Source: Lojkania enalia (Eukaryota; Ascomycota; Dothideomycetes; Pleosporales). Taken from it: a stretch of DNA of 64,000 bases. Below, one piece after another: positions 45,301-57,785 of this stretch. The DNA is taken from NCBI GenBank assembly GCA_010094045.1, contig ML986669.1, positions 65,107-129,106 on the forward strand. Direction: 5' to 3'. A program made the translations under genes and the position numbers. How positions within the stretch are numbered: position 1 is the first letter of the stretch; each line of letters starts with the position of its first letter. The notes beneath the pieces are model-generated. The model worked only from the letters and a program-made list of their open reading frames with translations. It ran no database searches and was not told where the DNA came from.

Positions 45301-48300
45301 CCAAAATTAGATGATAAATGCTCGTCTTGGTTCTAGGAAATACCTTCCTACCCAAAATACTAGGCGTATTGGCTGACAATGGAGGCGTCACGATTTAGGC
45401 TCCATATGAGCCCTGCCAAAGAAGTTGGATTCGAATGATGCGAATTCCATGTCGTTGCTAGTAAGTTAAGGCCGGCGCTTCTGTCCGAGGGGGGCAAAAA
45501 GGTCGGGACTTAATCTATGTATACGGCGAGCTTTATAGCATTATTAGAGGTGAATGCCCTGATTAAATCGCTGAGGTTTGACATGCTACTATTGGAGACG
45601 TGAACCCTAACTCTAGCACGTCGAATAAAGAAAGGCCTGCTAGACCAGTTCACTCCGAGCCGGGCGTCTCCATCACCCGAGAGCCATACAGTTGTGCATT
45701 TCCGGCACCCAAACCTCAATCAGCCTAGTGCACCTTGCAAGCCTACAACATAGATATTAAGGCTACACTGAGACGAATATTGTATGCAATCGGCGCTCGG
45801 GTTGTGGTGACACTCGGCTGAGGGTGAATTAGTCTAACACGTTCGAGGGTGGCAGGTAGTGCTTTCGCGCTATCCGACCACTCTGCTAACCTGTTACGGT
45901 GCCCCTCCCTCTTCTCCTTCCCAACCCAATCGCAACATCACGGATAACGAGAGGAACTTGTGAAGATACACCCTCCATCGAGCAAACCTGAGCATGAAGA
46001 AAAACCGAATTTGGTCACAAGGGTCGATCGGATAGACAACGAACAAAGCATGCTGGGATTAGAAGTTTGTTGTATGTGCATTTGATAGGGCGTTTAATTA
46101 TCTGTAGCTGGCGTAGGGAGATAGGATAGGCCGACCTAAGTGAATTCATCGTGGTTTTTGAATAGATGTTCGAGTTCTCCATATGGCCCCTCTTGACGTG
46201 CCTTTCAACATATTCAAGGCCTGTAGTGGAAGCAAAATAACTGTAGTTCGAATTTCAACACATTGACAGTTCGCAAATGCGAAGATCCGCGTTTAAGGCA
46301 AACATCAGCGGTAAGGCTTTGCATGCAACTTGCATGCAGGACCGTTTCTGACAGAGTATTATTAACGCAAAAACATCCCGCCGAACCCGACAGCCAGACA
46401 CGCGAGCTGGGTCATCCTCTGAGAGTGGGTAGGCGATTGCAGAGTCTACTAGATCCCGATGATGAATGCGTTGTTTTTTGTTGTGGTTGCGAGGCGCTGG
46501 GTCCAATAGATTAGTCGCCGAAGCACAGACTGGTGAATTGATCCCGAGACCAGGGCGGCGGGTAAATGCGCAGTGATCATCCTAGTATGTACTGTCGATA
46601 CCTTGATTACGCACGGCTCTATTGCCGGATTCTACTGTAGGCGTGCGCAACTCCCTTCTCAGGATGCCGAAATTGTAATGCGTGCGAGAAGTACGTGGTA
46701 TTGCTGCAGATCTAGCGAGTGGAGGGGTTCAAAGCGAAATTACGAATGTCGCATGTAGATTGCATGTCGGCCCTGTATGTATCGATAAACTTTAGCGTGG
46801 CTTGCGTTGGCAGCAGCGGTTGCCTTTTCAGCAACCGACGATTGCGAATTGGGACAATGACAGGGAGCGGTTGAATGGCAGGTTGCCGCATCGTGATAGC
46901 GCTAGCTATGAATGCCGTGGGGTTAAGTTCAAGCAGATGAAGACGAGAAGCAATCTATAGCTCGAGCTTCGTATCGGTTGCCTTGTTCCAGGCAATCGTG
47001 CCCACAAACCAATCACATCCAGATTGATCTGTAATGGCAACTCCAGGCACCAATACCAACGAGTCCCCCGACTCGCGGCATTCACTGATCGTGGACCCAG
47101 CTGCCTGGTTTAGCGTGAGCGTGGACAACTTTATTGGATCCAACAACCATTGCACCGGGTCAAATGTAACCCGCTGCAACGGCACATACTATAAACTAAA
47201 AAAGTAAATGAAGGAAATGTAGGTTTGAGGGGCTGATGCCCTAGTTAGCTCTTGGTGAAGCCTAGGCGACTGCCTTGGACACTGTTGTTTGCGGCCGTGA
47301 TGATCGTGACCTTGCTTGCAGGTGGCCGCGTCGATTAACGATTCTGTGCCAAGCTAGTAAATTCTCTGGAATTTGACGCTAGCTACCGCAACCGCACGGG
47401 CTGGTTAATGTTCTTCCCCGTATCTCCATCCTAGCAAAGGCATTAAAGATTTTGCATAGCCTGACTTAGGCGGGAGGGCCCTCGTAGTGCGTCGTCTCAG
47501 GCACGATTGAAGGTAAGCAGCTCCCACGTCTGGCGCCACCCTCGTATCCTCCATGAAAATGTTGCGACAAAGCCGTACTAGTTATTTGACTGGGTCCTGT
47601 TTTGTTTTGGCCGTTGTGTTTTGCATGTCCAGAAGACAGTAGGTATCCCGGAATTGGCGTCGGATTGAACGGCACAAAATACTCGGAAATTGATGTTGAA
47701 GTGCGAATGTGCGGGATGGTCTTAGGTGAAAACTTAGCATTCCAAGAGATAAGGGAAGCAATATGTCAGCCTGCAGAAATTCCTAGTAGACTCGGTAACC
47801 TGATGCTAATAACCCCTTGACATATCACCATCAATCTGGCGATACAAAATCCCCAGCTGGAAGTCAAAAAATCAGGCGTTTCAGAGTTTGAATTGCCGAG
47901 TGGTGTGCAGAGAGCTCGGATCATGAGCCTGAACAGTGAAGCGAGTCTGCCACAATTTAGACACTAGACGGGAACCACAAGGAAGACCGCCTTCACCAAA
48001 TAGGTGGAGGATCGGCAGCTGACCCCACGCTATAGCCTATGGCACGACACTAAAAAGATGTCGCACGAAGATGGCCCAAAGCGTGGTAAGGTGGTTTGCC
48101 TGTTTCCTGAACTGATGGCGTCCAAGCGATCTGCGCACGGCTAGGGTGGACTCTCATGACCGGTACGACCGCCGATGCTAGGAAATTTCCAGGTCTTTAA
48201 CTTTCTAGGCACCCATCCAGCTGAACTCAAAATGGCCTGCGAGTTCCTCCTTATTTCATCCCAATTTTGGATAGCTGATTTGCCAAGGTGTGTATGCGGA

Positions 48301-48425
48301 CCGCCATATACTCAGAATCTTCATCTTGCTCCGTCGACCACACCGACCCCTCAGACGCTTTTCAAAAGGCTCGTTGTCCATGAAGCGGGCACATAAAATC
48401 CGAACGAGCGTTCGAGATCTGCTAA
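45301..48425. other. gene-poor block
   Basis: Apart from the open frame at 46955-47185 I can support no gene here. A tRNA-like A-box at 45878-45888 was examined and rejected. Frames at 45510-45719 and 47466-47675 (both minus) are short and without domains. The base composition is AT-rich with frequent stops. Confidence 0.4.
46955..47185 (-). CDS. possible 3' exon or small ORF, unknown
   Basis: A 76-codon frame with regular protein composition: VPLQRVTFDPVQWLLDPIKL and GVAITDQSGCDWFVGTIAWN, ending TDTKLEL. A TTGCAG acceptor-like sequence lies just before it, so it may be the last exon of a gene. No upstream exon could be identified with confidence, and no family is recognised. Confidence 0.25.
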   Translation of the reverse strand: MPLQRVTFDPVQWLLDPIKLSTLTLNQAAGSTISECRESGDSLVLVPGVAITDQSGCDWFVGTIAWNKATDTKLEL

Positions 48426-49300
48426 CCATCTGTAATAGTAAACTTTGAACAGGCCTCTGCTCAAAACATCAAAACGAGATTGACCAGAGAAGCACTTGGG
48501 AAGCCGTTTAGGAACAAAAAAGTTATATGTAAGAGTAGAAGAGACTCGGTAAGAAGATTGTGTTGGAAGAGGTTCTACCTCGCTGATAAGTTCTCAGCTC
48601 GGTACGCTTGAGGGCGATTGAAAAGGCTTAAGAGTTGCAAGCTTATTGCCAACATGCTCGATAGTAATCCCAAGACGTCGATTCGATGTTTGTCTGAAGA
48701 GAATCTGAAGTTACACAATGCCGGTCATCCCAAAGTGAGCGATTCAGACTGAGATCTGGAATGTCAAGACTGATATACGACCTATAGGAGGATAACAACT
48801 TCCAAGTGAGCTTGATCTTGAAAGAAAGAGCTCAGGTCGCTGAGCAGGAAATATTTCGTCGAATGTTTGGTGACGCGAACGACTTCGAGGCGGAACAGCT
48901 CGGCGTATCGAATGAAGACATGGCGCCCCGGCATACAGCATTTTGGGAAGCATTAAAGCTCTATTCCGGATCATTTGCATCTTCGGAGACACCGATGAAT
49001 AGATTCATTGCGATGAGCCCAGCAAATGATGCCCAGCCTTGGATAGCGAAGGAGGTGATGGAAGAGAATGGAATTAAAGTTGGCGACCTCGAAACACTTG
49101 ATCTCCGGAAACTTGTCTCGGAATTGATCGAAGAGAGTACACGCGAAGACATCAGGGAAAGTAGCACTGGGAGTCCTCGTCCATCGTCGGATACCCTAAC
49201 AACAACACGGTTGAAGGAAATCAGGAATGCAAGAAGAGAGGGAACAAGAATGCGAAAAAGAATTAGCGTCCGAAGGCGCAACCGGAAGGACAACCTTTAG
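48426..49300 (+). pseudogene. orphan gene with in-frame stop, possibly broken
   Basis: From 48426 the frame reads ASAQNIKTRLTREALGKPFR and RRLCWKRFYLADKFSARYA to a TGA at 48609-48611. The same frame continues RLKRLKSCKLIANMLDSNPK and RCLSEENLKLHNAGHPK. A clean intron (GTGAGC, branch CTGAT, CTATAG; 48735-48787) then joins in phase to EDNNFQVSLILKERAQVAEQ and a helical, charged C-terminus ending in a basic tail (RRRNRKDNL). If translation starts at the ATG at 48654, an intact 197-residue protein results; otherwise the TGA (perhaps CGA mutated) has split a longer one. No family is recognised. Continuity of protein character on both sides of the TGA favours the broken-gene reading. Confidence 0.5.
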
Positions 49301-50508
49301 CCCCCAAACAACGCATCGAAATAACGGTATGCCCTTATTTTCTTTCTGCAAGCAACGCACCGAGATAATGGGATTTTTTTTTTTCTGCTTTCCTTTTGAG
49401 CTCTTGCTTATGGGAAGGGGGACATTCTCAACTAGGGTAGTCACGTGTCTGATGATTTACGGTAATGGCAATCCATCCTAGAAAATAATGTTAGTAATTA
49501 ATGCAGCTATTTCACATGGATGCAGACTTGCACCGCGTCCTGGCAAATGGCGAAGGACTCGTCACGAGATCCCAGCAGGAGCGAATCTTAGAAGGCCAAG
49601 GCTAGTCCGCCGCGAGTCTTGTCCCACCCTGCTTCGCGGCAGGAAGAACGATTCTGCAGGTCACGATGCACTTTTGGTGGCAATAATGGTATTTGTTTCG
49701 AATTTGTTGATTGTGGCTGCAGAGTGGGCTGCACGCTGACGGACCACGCACATGACAGTCGATCCGGCCTTCCACAGTCCCACTAGCCGTAATAGCGAGT
49801 GTATAAACAGAGAATGTAGATATCCCGGGCCCCAACGATAAAATATAGTGGAAAAGTAGTGCTGGAGAGGCAGCGAAGATGCAAGAATACGAGGGCGTCG
49901 AGAGAAGGGGTACATATGGGGACGGACCCGTAGCACTAGGAAGGGAAGGCGCCTATGTCGGGCTACTCTCGGGCCGACTGCGGAGGAAGAGGGGAATTGT
50001 GAATCGTAGCACGATGGGCGACGTGGGAGAATGAACTATCTCCCGCGAGAATGGTTGTCCCTCCCTCGATTGTCCGTGGGCCAATTGCTGCCGGCGAAGC
50101 ACAGCTGGCAGCTGATATCGTCTTCCTCACCGCCTTCTCTCTGCAGGCCGACGCTTTCCCCGAGTGAAGCTACCGTCCTGGTCCAATGCAGTCCCTCGGG
50201 GACATTGAGGCCTTGGCCACGAACACCTTATTATCTCCGCCATTGAGGATAGCGTCCGCCATTGTTCCTAATTCTTTGATTCCTAGTTTTCCCTTCTTCT
50301 AACGCCCACCTCAGGAAGCTTTATTGTCGCTGCCTCGTGACTCTGGTCCGTGCCTGCATCTCAACAGCCCCGCCCCCACCCGGTACTCCCTAAGTACCGT
50401 TCGTCAACACAAAGTCTGCTAACTTGCGTCACCAGCTAACAAATCTTTGTTGCGACCGCTTCAGACGCTGATATTTCTTCACTGCCTCGCTGTGCCTCCC
50501 CTCATAGC
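49301..50508. promoter_or_regulatory. trehalase upstream region with AGGGG elements
   Basis: The 1.2 kb upstream of the trehalase start contains AGGGG (the core of the stress-response element bound by Msn2/4-like zinc fingers) at 49906-49910 and 49990-49994. A CCAAT box lies near 50090, and a pyrimidine-rich leader precedes the ATG. Neutral trehalase is stress-regulated in yeast, so the elements make sense, but five-base matches are expected by chance. No gene is seen. Confidence 0.35.
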
Positions 50509-52914
50509 ATGAGCTCGCAATCTTTGAAGCCCAGACAATCATCCACGCTCGAGCCCGATCCATACGCTGCCGCCCATATCTACTACGGCAACTCCCACCG
50601 CAGGAAGCATGACAGAGCGCGGACATATTCTGCGGTACGTCGGACCTGGTGCCAATTAATTCGTTCAATTCCGCTGATGGACTATAGACAGTAGAAGATT
50701 CTGGCCGCAACCGCATCGTCCATAAAGTTGACGGCAAGTTTGCTGGTCGAAGAATCAGCCATGGTACGTAGCATCCGGTTTCGATTTGCTGCAAGGGCAG
50801 TGGCTGACAAGTATAGATGAGGTTTCTCTCCAACCGCGCAAGTTCCTGATTCATGTCGACCAAACGCTTAAAACTCTCCTCTCGAGGGAGGATACGGACA
50901 ATAATTACCAGATAACGATTGACGACCAAGGTCCCAAGGTAAGCTTCTGTCCGTAAGCAGAATCCAAGTTTGTGGGCTAATAACGACAGGTCCTTTCTCT
51001 TGGCACCCTCGCGTCCAATGCGCACAACAAATTCGATGTGCGCGGAAACTATATGCTCTCGAACCTGTTACAGGAACTCACACTCGCCCAAGACTACGGA
51101 CGCAAGACCATCGTGCTCGATGAGGCACGCCTAAACGAGAACCCGGTTAATCGCCTCTCTCGTCTGATCACTCACTCTTTCTGGGACGGTCTCACGCGTC
51201 GTATCGATGGCTCGAACATTGCCAAAGTTGGGCGCGATCCTAAAGATTGGACCTCCGACCCACGCCCTCGAATCTACGTGCCCAAAGGCGCCCCCGAGCA
51301 GTATGAATACTATACCCGCATCGCGAGGGAACATCCGGAAATGCGGCTCGACGTACAATTGCTGCGGGAGAATTGTGACGGTGAAGAGTACGTTCGGGAT
51401 TTGAATGATGCTCCAGGGCTACTCGCCATTGCCATGGAAGAATGGACCGACCCACAAACGGGCAAAAAGGACTTGAGGGGGCTTCCATTTGTCGTACCTG
51501 GTGGTCGATTCAATGAGCTCTACGGTTGGGACAGTTACATGGAGTCGCTCGGTCTGCTCATTAATGACCGAGTCGACCTGGTCAAGGCTATGGTCATCCA
51601 CTTTTGTTTCTGCATTAAACACTACGGAAAGATTCTTAACGCTAACCGAACCTATTATCTCTGTCGTTCTCAGCCGCCCTTCCTTACTGACATGGCTCTT
51701 CGCGTATATGACCGTATCAAGCATGAGCAGGGTGCCCAGGATTTCCTGCGAGAGGCTACTTTGGCCGCCATCAAAGAGTATCATACGATATGGATGAGCA
51801 GTCCACGCCTCGACCCCATCACTGGGCTGAGCCGGTATCGCCCTGGTGGACTTGGCGTGCCTCCTGAGACTGAGGCGTCACATTTTGAACACATTCTGAC
51901 TCCCTATGCTGAAAACCATGGGATGAGTTTTGAAGAATTTGTGGATGCGTACAATCACAGGCGCGTCAGTGAACCTGAATTGGATGAGTATTTCCTTCAT
52001 GATCGAGCTGTTCGGGAGTCTGGACATGATACTTCGTATCGTCTTGAAAAGGTGGCCGCAAATCTAGCCATTGTTGATCTGAATGCTCTGCTCTTCAAAT
52101 ACGAGGTCGATATCGGCCGCATCATTCGCACCCACTTCGGTGATAGACTGCATATTCCAGCTGAGTTCTGCGGCCCGGGCATGCAACCCAACTATGTAGA
52201 GACTTCGGCAGCATGGGAGCGCCGCGCGAGAAAGAGACGTTTGGCGGTCGACAAGTACCTTTGGGACGAAGCCGCAGGTATGTACTTTGACTACGACACC
52301 GTCAAGCAGGAGCGGACTGGCTATGAGAGTGCTACGACTTTCTGGCCAATGTGGTCCGGCCTCGCCACCCCTCGACAAGCAGCAGTACTTGTATCTCAAG
52401 CTCTTCCCAAGTTTGAGGTGTTTGGGGGGTTGGTTTCCGGAACCGAGAAGTCCCGCGGTGCCGTGGGCTTGGATCGCCCCAACCGACAATGGGACTATCC
52501 GTTTGGATGGGCCCCGCAGCAGATTCTTGCTTGGGTCGGCCTTCAGCGTTACGGATACGATGCTGATGCGCAGCGCTTGGCCTATCGATGGCTATATATG
52601 GTCACCAAGGCATTTGTCGACTTCAATGGTGTTGTGGTGGAGAAGTATGATGTCACTAGACCTATTGACCCACACAAAGTCGAGGCAGAGTATGGCAACC
52701 AGGGAAGCGACTTTAAGGGCGTGCCTCGTGAAGGGTAAGTAAACCGCGTTTCTATCATCCATGGATGATACTGATAAAGGATAGATTCGGTTGGGTCAAC
52801 GCCAGCTACATCTACGGACTCGAGCTGCTTAGTGCTCATCAGAAGCGTGCTCTCGGAGCACTAACGCCTTGGGATAGTTTCGTCAAGGCGACAGAGGCCC
52901 TAGGGATGATTTGA
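50509..52914 (+). CDS. NTH1: neutral trehalase
   Basis: Five exons (50509-50634, 50688-50763, 50817-50938, 50990-52734, 52785-52914) give 732 residues, near the 751 of yeast Nth1. The enzyme (glycoside hydrolase family 37) splits cytosolic trehalose into two glucoses during recovery from stress and spore germination. Residues 93-107 form the calcium-binding loop [15 protein letters not shown] that sets neutral trehalases apart from acid ones. Both trehalase signatures are intact: [15 protein letters not shown] and [10 protein letters not shown]. The N-terminal 45 residues are basic with [12 protein letters not shown], a plausible protein-kinase-A and 14-3-3 region, as yeast Nth1 is activated that way. 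No signal peptide is present. The introns are concentrated at the 5' end. Confidence is very high. Confidence 0.97.
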
Positions 52915-53618
52915 ACGCGATCCGCATTTGGAATTTTCCAACTTCACGATTGCATTGGAGCATTAGGGAGCATTAGACATGCTAGACATTTGGTGACATT
53001 CTTCGACATGGCCTCCGTTGTTTTTGGATTGTTCCGCTAAAACGCGAGCACAATTTGGCAATAGCGGAATATTAATTATCAGTGGGCATAGGCAGCTGAG
53101 GTTTGAGCGTTGCAAACCTAGGCATAGAGATTGATGCGTAGTACAGCGCCGTGTGGTAGACGCAGGCGTTAAGATAGAGCTCTATCGGCGAAGCGGTGAC
53201 CTAGAAAATATCTAAAAACTATTTCTGCATTCAATGCTCATTTTTGATGGAAGGATTCAAATAAGTGGAACGTGAATGTGTGGTATGTTAGGGCCGCGCT
53301 AGAGAAGGGCGGCCAAGAAGGGCGAAGCGTCTAGAAAGGCTGGCCAGAAGCGAACTAGCGGCCGCTGATTATGAAAGGACACTGCCACGAATGTGAGTCG
53401 GAGGTAGCGGGCAACACATAACACTCACCGCCACCAGCACATCTCTCTACTACCTGCACCAAACAACATTCCTCAACCCTTTGCTACATTGTCGCCGGCG
53501 AGCGGTACGCAAACAGCCTACCCCGGCATACATCTATCGCGGATCCACAACCCGAGCGACCCCGCCATCGTCATCCCATCCGCAACCTCCCATCAGACAT
53601 CACAACCACATCTCCAAA
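52915..53618. other. NTH1 3' flank and MBF1 promoter
   Basis: Two genes in the same orientation are separated by 704 bp. GAAGCGTCTAGAA at 53334-53346 is one mismatch from a heat-shock element (GAAnnTTCnnGAA), about 270 bp upstream of MBF1. A CACC- and CAAC-rich leader precedes the ATG. The open frame starting at 53481 merely extends the MBF1 frame region and is not a better start. Confidence 0.4.
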
Positions 53619-54169
53619 ATGAATAACGACTGGGACACCGTCACCAAGATTGGGTCTCGCACCCGGGGTCCCGGTGCCGGGCCCCGCGAGACCGTCATCA
53701 AAGGCAAGAGCGCCCTCAACGCCGCGCAGCGTAGCGGCGCCGTTATCTCCACCGAAAAGAAATATGGCAGCGCCAACGCCGTAAGCTTCCCCACCATCAA
53801 ACAAGACTTTCATCGTCAAACAGCCCAGCTAATAATGCACAGTCCTCATCCGGCGGCGAGGGCCAGCGCCTCACGAAAGTCGACCGCAACAACGACATCA
53901 CGCCCCAGAACCTCGTCACTTCGGAGCTCGGGCAGGTGATTGCGCGGGCGAGGAGCCAGATCAAGAACGACAAGGGCGGGGCGATGACGCAGAAGGAGTT
54001 TGCGGCCAAGCTGGCGCTGCCGCAGACGATGGTTGCGGATTACGAGCGCGGGACTGCAACAAAAAATAATGGGCACCTCAAGAAAATGGAGAGGGTACTG
54101 GGTGTGCAGCTCACGGGCGATAAGAGCAAATGGGGGAAGGAGATTGAGAAGCCGGGAAAGAAGAAGTAA
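53619..54169 (+). CDS. MBF1: multiprotein-bridging factor 1
   Basis: Two exons (53619-53780, 53843-54169; GTAAGC..GCACAG, phase 0) give 162 residues. MBF1 is a small, conserved coactivator that links bZIP factors such as Gcn4 to TBP and also acts at colliding ribosomes. The N-terminal MBF1 domain starts [19 protein letters not shown] and includes [19 protein letters not shown]. The C-terminal helix-turn-helix (about 87-150) has [20 protein letters not shown] and [18 protein letters not shown], ending in a Lys-rich tail ([11 protein letters not shown]). Length and order match the family. The spliced start at 53619 is secure because MNNDWD is the family N-terminus. Confidence 0.97.
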
Positions 54170-56397
54170 AGGGTTGGAGATCAGAGAGTTTAGCTTGCTT
54201 TTCTTAGGCAGTGCAAATGGGGTGATAGGCCGTGAGGATGTGGGTGTCCTGGTTAGCGGGCGTTTTTGGTTAGATTAGAGATTATGAGAAAATAAGAGTA
54301 GCATCGAAGACTAGTCTATCCGTGGCTTTTTATCGATTGAATGCTTGGATTTGGCATTATGCGTATGCTTTATATGTAGTCGGATTCTTGGACTAGAGAA
54401 ATAGCTGATGAACGTGATTTTTGAATGCTTGGTTCTAATATTCGTTCAAAAGACCGAAGTATCCTCGTGTTTAGCTTTGCGATATGTACAATCGCGCCCT
54501 TTACCCTCGAAACATTCTGTTTGCAATTTAGTATCTGCTGCTCTGTTATATGCAGTATTCTCCATATAATATCTCACCCTTCCTGCTCTTACCAAAGTAA
54601 ACCTATCTTCTGCTCTAGCGCATGTGCGGCAACAATCTGTTGTAGCTGATGGTCGGGGCGGGGAGGAAGAGCGTTTCGTCTAATTCCGGATGAGGCCCTC
54701 TCGTTCCATCAGCGTATATGTATTTCGCGCCGAGAATAAAGTTTCATAACTATTTTTTTTTAATTAAAAGAAGTAGGAATGGATTCCCGCATAAATCCCG
54801 TCAACATTCAATTCTGAATGCGCTTTATCATATTCCATCGTTGTACCGCACCACAGCTACCATCCATCCTTCACCTTGCCTACCCACCCGCATGTACAAC
54901 CCCCCACCACCCACCCATCCCAGGACTCACTATCCCCAGCCATCCATTCCCCAAGTACCACAACCGCATCCTCACCTATTTTTAGCACATCTCACAATCC
55001 CTGTCCTACCCTTTCCCCCCCCCCATGAACCATATGTGCATAATCTTGGTGTATGGGCGCGTGCTCGGTCGGCCGCTGGCCGCGCCACGCTCGCCTGTCC
55101 CGCGCGAAAAAAGGGACGTCGCGCATCACAGCCTCGATATTACTTTTTCCCCTTCAAGGTTGAGGAAGGCGGTACATGTTGTGAGACGAGATAGCGTGGG
55201 CGGATATACGGCCGTGGCATACCAGAGCTTTTCAAGACGTGGGTGGAAGCGCTGCTTTTGACGGATCGATTGATTGATGCGCATATATGTCCTCGCGACC
55301 ACCTATCTACAACTCCTCTCCAGAACAAATCGGCCTTGCCACCCGGACTAATAACAGATATCTATGCAGCGCGAGACAAGGCGGCTCTGCGAGACAGAAG
55401 CCAGGGCATCGTGTACATATTTTACCCATGTCAAATAATATCTAATGGACGCCCGACTGCGGCGCAAACTAAGGCTACATATATGTCTTGCACTCTAGAG
55501 GCTGTGTTGTGTATTTGTATTTATGTTCATATAGATTGACGCCTGATATTAGTAGGCTTGTCTTTGATGCGAACGCCCTGGATCGTTTTGTGGGGTAATC
55601 GTTAGAGCTAAGTCCGGTGTGTCGGGCGGAATGGAAGGATGAAGAATGGTGAGGTAGGCAGGATGTGTGGAAATTGGGAGAGGATGGGTTCGAATAGAGA
55701 GGAGATTATGGGGTAAAATGGATAGATGCTAGTGGATATATGTATCATCCTGATGAATACAACAACACGACTGCCTTCGGCCCAAGTGAGAGAATTGGCA
55801 AACTTAACAGAATCCCACCTATCCTTACCCATCATCCTAAGCCATATATCGATGCGGGGAAATAAGAAATCCACAAACAAGCACTCCTTCCCTCATCCAC
55901 TAACATGCAACTGTCTCTCCGAAATGACGCTATCATCCTTCCTGCAAACATGTGGAGATCATAGGGTACCAAAGGGATCTCAGAAATCCCGCAATCAATC
56001 CTGTCCATTGTAGGAATACACACATGCACGCGGCAGGAACAACAAGCCTTCCACTAAAATAAGAGAATACCATCCGAACCCCATCATCAAACATGAATAA
56101 TTATCACGTAACACATATCCAACACATCGGACCCAACATCGCAACTCCAATACAATAGAACAAAAGCCTCAAACGAATGGCATGAATTGAATCGAACCCG
56201 CACTCCTGAGTGCCCTCGGCCTTTCCTCCAACCCAATCTACCTATCCTAAAAAGACAAACCCCAACCCTTACACAAAATCTAAAACACCAATGTTTAGCC
56301 CCCACCCAACCTTTTAAAATGACCAATACCTCTAAATCTATCCCTATATATACAAGAAAAGCATACACACAAAAGTACACAGTACTCGAACAAAGGC
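54170..56397. other. 2.2-kb intergenic between convergent genes
   Basis: This holds the 3' flanks of MBF1 (plus) and the serine-rich orphan (minus). Open frames up to 158 codons (54718-55194 plus) have low-complexity Pro/His composition and no domain. A B-box-like GGGTTCGATTC near 56190 (minus) was rejected as a tRNA. Confidence 0.45.
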
Positions 56398-57785
56398 TCA
56401 GCGCGTCGCGTGAGCAGCCTCTTCCTCCTCTTCATCGATGACATATAAGCCCAAACTCCCCTCGTGCTCGTGCTCGCACTCGCAGCAAGACCCACGCATA
56501 GCTCGCGGTGACATGGCAATCCCCGCGGCGCCAAACACGACAGTGCCGCCATTCATGCTCCACTCCATGTCCTCGTCGCTCTCATCCTCTGCCTCTTCCA
56601 ATGGCAGCACTTGGATCCTTTGCGCACCGAGGTCGAACTCGAGAGCATCGGATTCCGTCCATGGATGGCTATTCAGGCTCGTTGAGCGGGTGAGCGCCGG
56701 CGGAGACTGCGTGGGGGGGGCCGGGAAGGAGAAGCTACGGCGCGTGCGATTTTGGAGTTGCTGCGCTCGACGAGGGGACGGAGGGGGTGAGGGATAAGCC
56801 ATGTATTCTTCGCCAGACGAGCTTGAGCGGCGGGAAATCTCAGGGCTTGCGGGTGGAGAAGGGTATGCTGAGCTCGCCGGACTAGGAGCCAATGAACGGG
56901 TCGAAGACGAAGCACTCCCATCCAATGCCATTTCAGAAGCTGCAGAGAGTGTCGAACGGCTAGAGTGGAAAGACTGCGCTGGGGAAGGCTCGCGAGTTGG
57001 AGGGTCCGAGGAGGTTCCCGCTGATTGTGTCTGCGGAAGTAATGGTTGTTCCACTTCAAGCATCAATGTCGACGGGAACATGAAATGTCTTGGAGACCTT
57101 GCGGGCGATGACGCCGTTGTTGCTTTAGAAGTGGATGAGATACTGACTGGACTCGACGGTACAGAAATCTCGGATGAGCTGCTGTCCGAGTCGGCGGCAA
57201 CGGAGCTTGCGTTGGTGGAGTATCCCGATGACGAGCTTGCAGTGGACGATCCAGTATTGGAGCGCGATCTTAGGCCCGAATTGGACCGCGACCTACTTCT
57301 CCTTCTCCAGGCAGAAAGTTCTGCAGAGCGCAAGAGGTTCTCATCTAATGTCCGTAGATTGATGGGCTTTGGCGTATGAATAACTGTCTTATATGTCCGA
57401 GCGGGTGCCTCGCCACGGACGAGGCTGTCGTATACCGGACGAGAAAGGGAGGGGTAAGTCATGATGGTCTCGATGGTGGGCAATGGATGAATGAATGGCG
57501 GTAATGGCCCTGCCTTCCGCGTCCGCTTGTCAACCTTGTTCGGATTTGGGGAAGAGGGAGGGGAAGCTGTTGATTGTTAGGCGGGTCATCAACGGATTTG
57601 AGGAATATAAAGTACTTACGTTTCTTTTTGCTCCCGTCCGAGTGGCGCGATGAACGTGTGTTCACGCACCCATCATTGCGCTCCTCCGCCTTTTGAGGCC
57701 GCGGGTTCGAGGCGCCCCTTTCCATGGGAGCCCTTCCAAGACCTTCTGCTGCGGAGAAGGAGGACAGTTGTTGAACTTTCTGCAT
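56398..57785 (-). CDS. serine/proline-rich orphan protein
   Basis: Exons 57785-57620 and 57566-56398 join in phase (GTAAGT..CAACAG) and give 444 residues. The most conserved-looking part is LPTIETIMTYPSLSRPVYDS with KTVIHTPKPINLRTLDENLL after it (about 80-130). It is followed by a long Ser/Pro/Arg region (SAWRRRSRSRSNSGLRSRSN) with YPSPP repeats. An acidic block (EEAEDESDEDMEWSMNGGTV) comes next, and the end is CCECEHEHEG plus a Glu run. There is no membrane helix or signal peptide in this frame. The composition suggests a disordered, heavily phosphorylated regulator, but no family is recognised. The start at 57785 (MQKVQQLSSF) is the first ATG in the exon-1 frame. A start at the internal ATG (MTYPSL, 57462) would give 354 residues without splicing. 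Confidence 0.7.

Noticed and set aside
45830..45905. Possible tRNA (pseudo)gene on the minus strand: TAGCAGAGTGG at 45878-45888 matches the pol III A-box, with CTCGAACG about 40 nt later
   Set aside because: The B-box is poor, no acceptor-stem complementarity was found and the anticodon arm cannot be folded convincingly.
56170..56240. GGGTTCGATTC B-box-like sequence (minus strand)
   Set aside because: No A-box at a suitable distance, and the flanking bases do not form the T-stem or acceptor stem.
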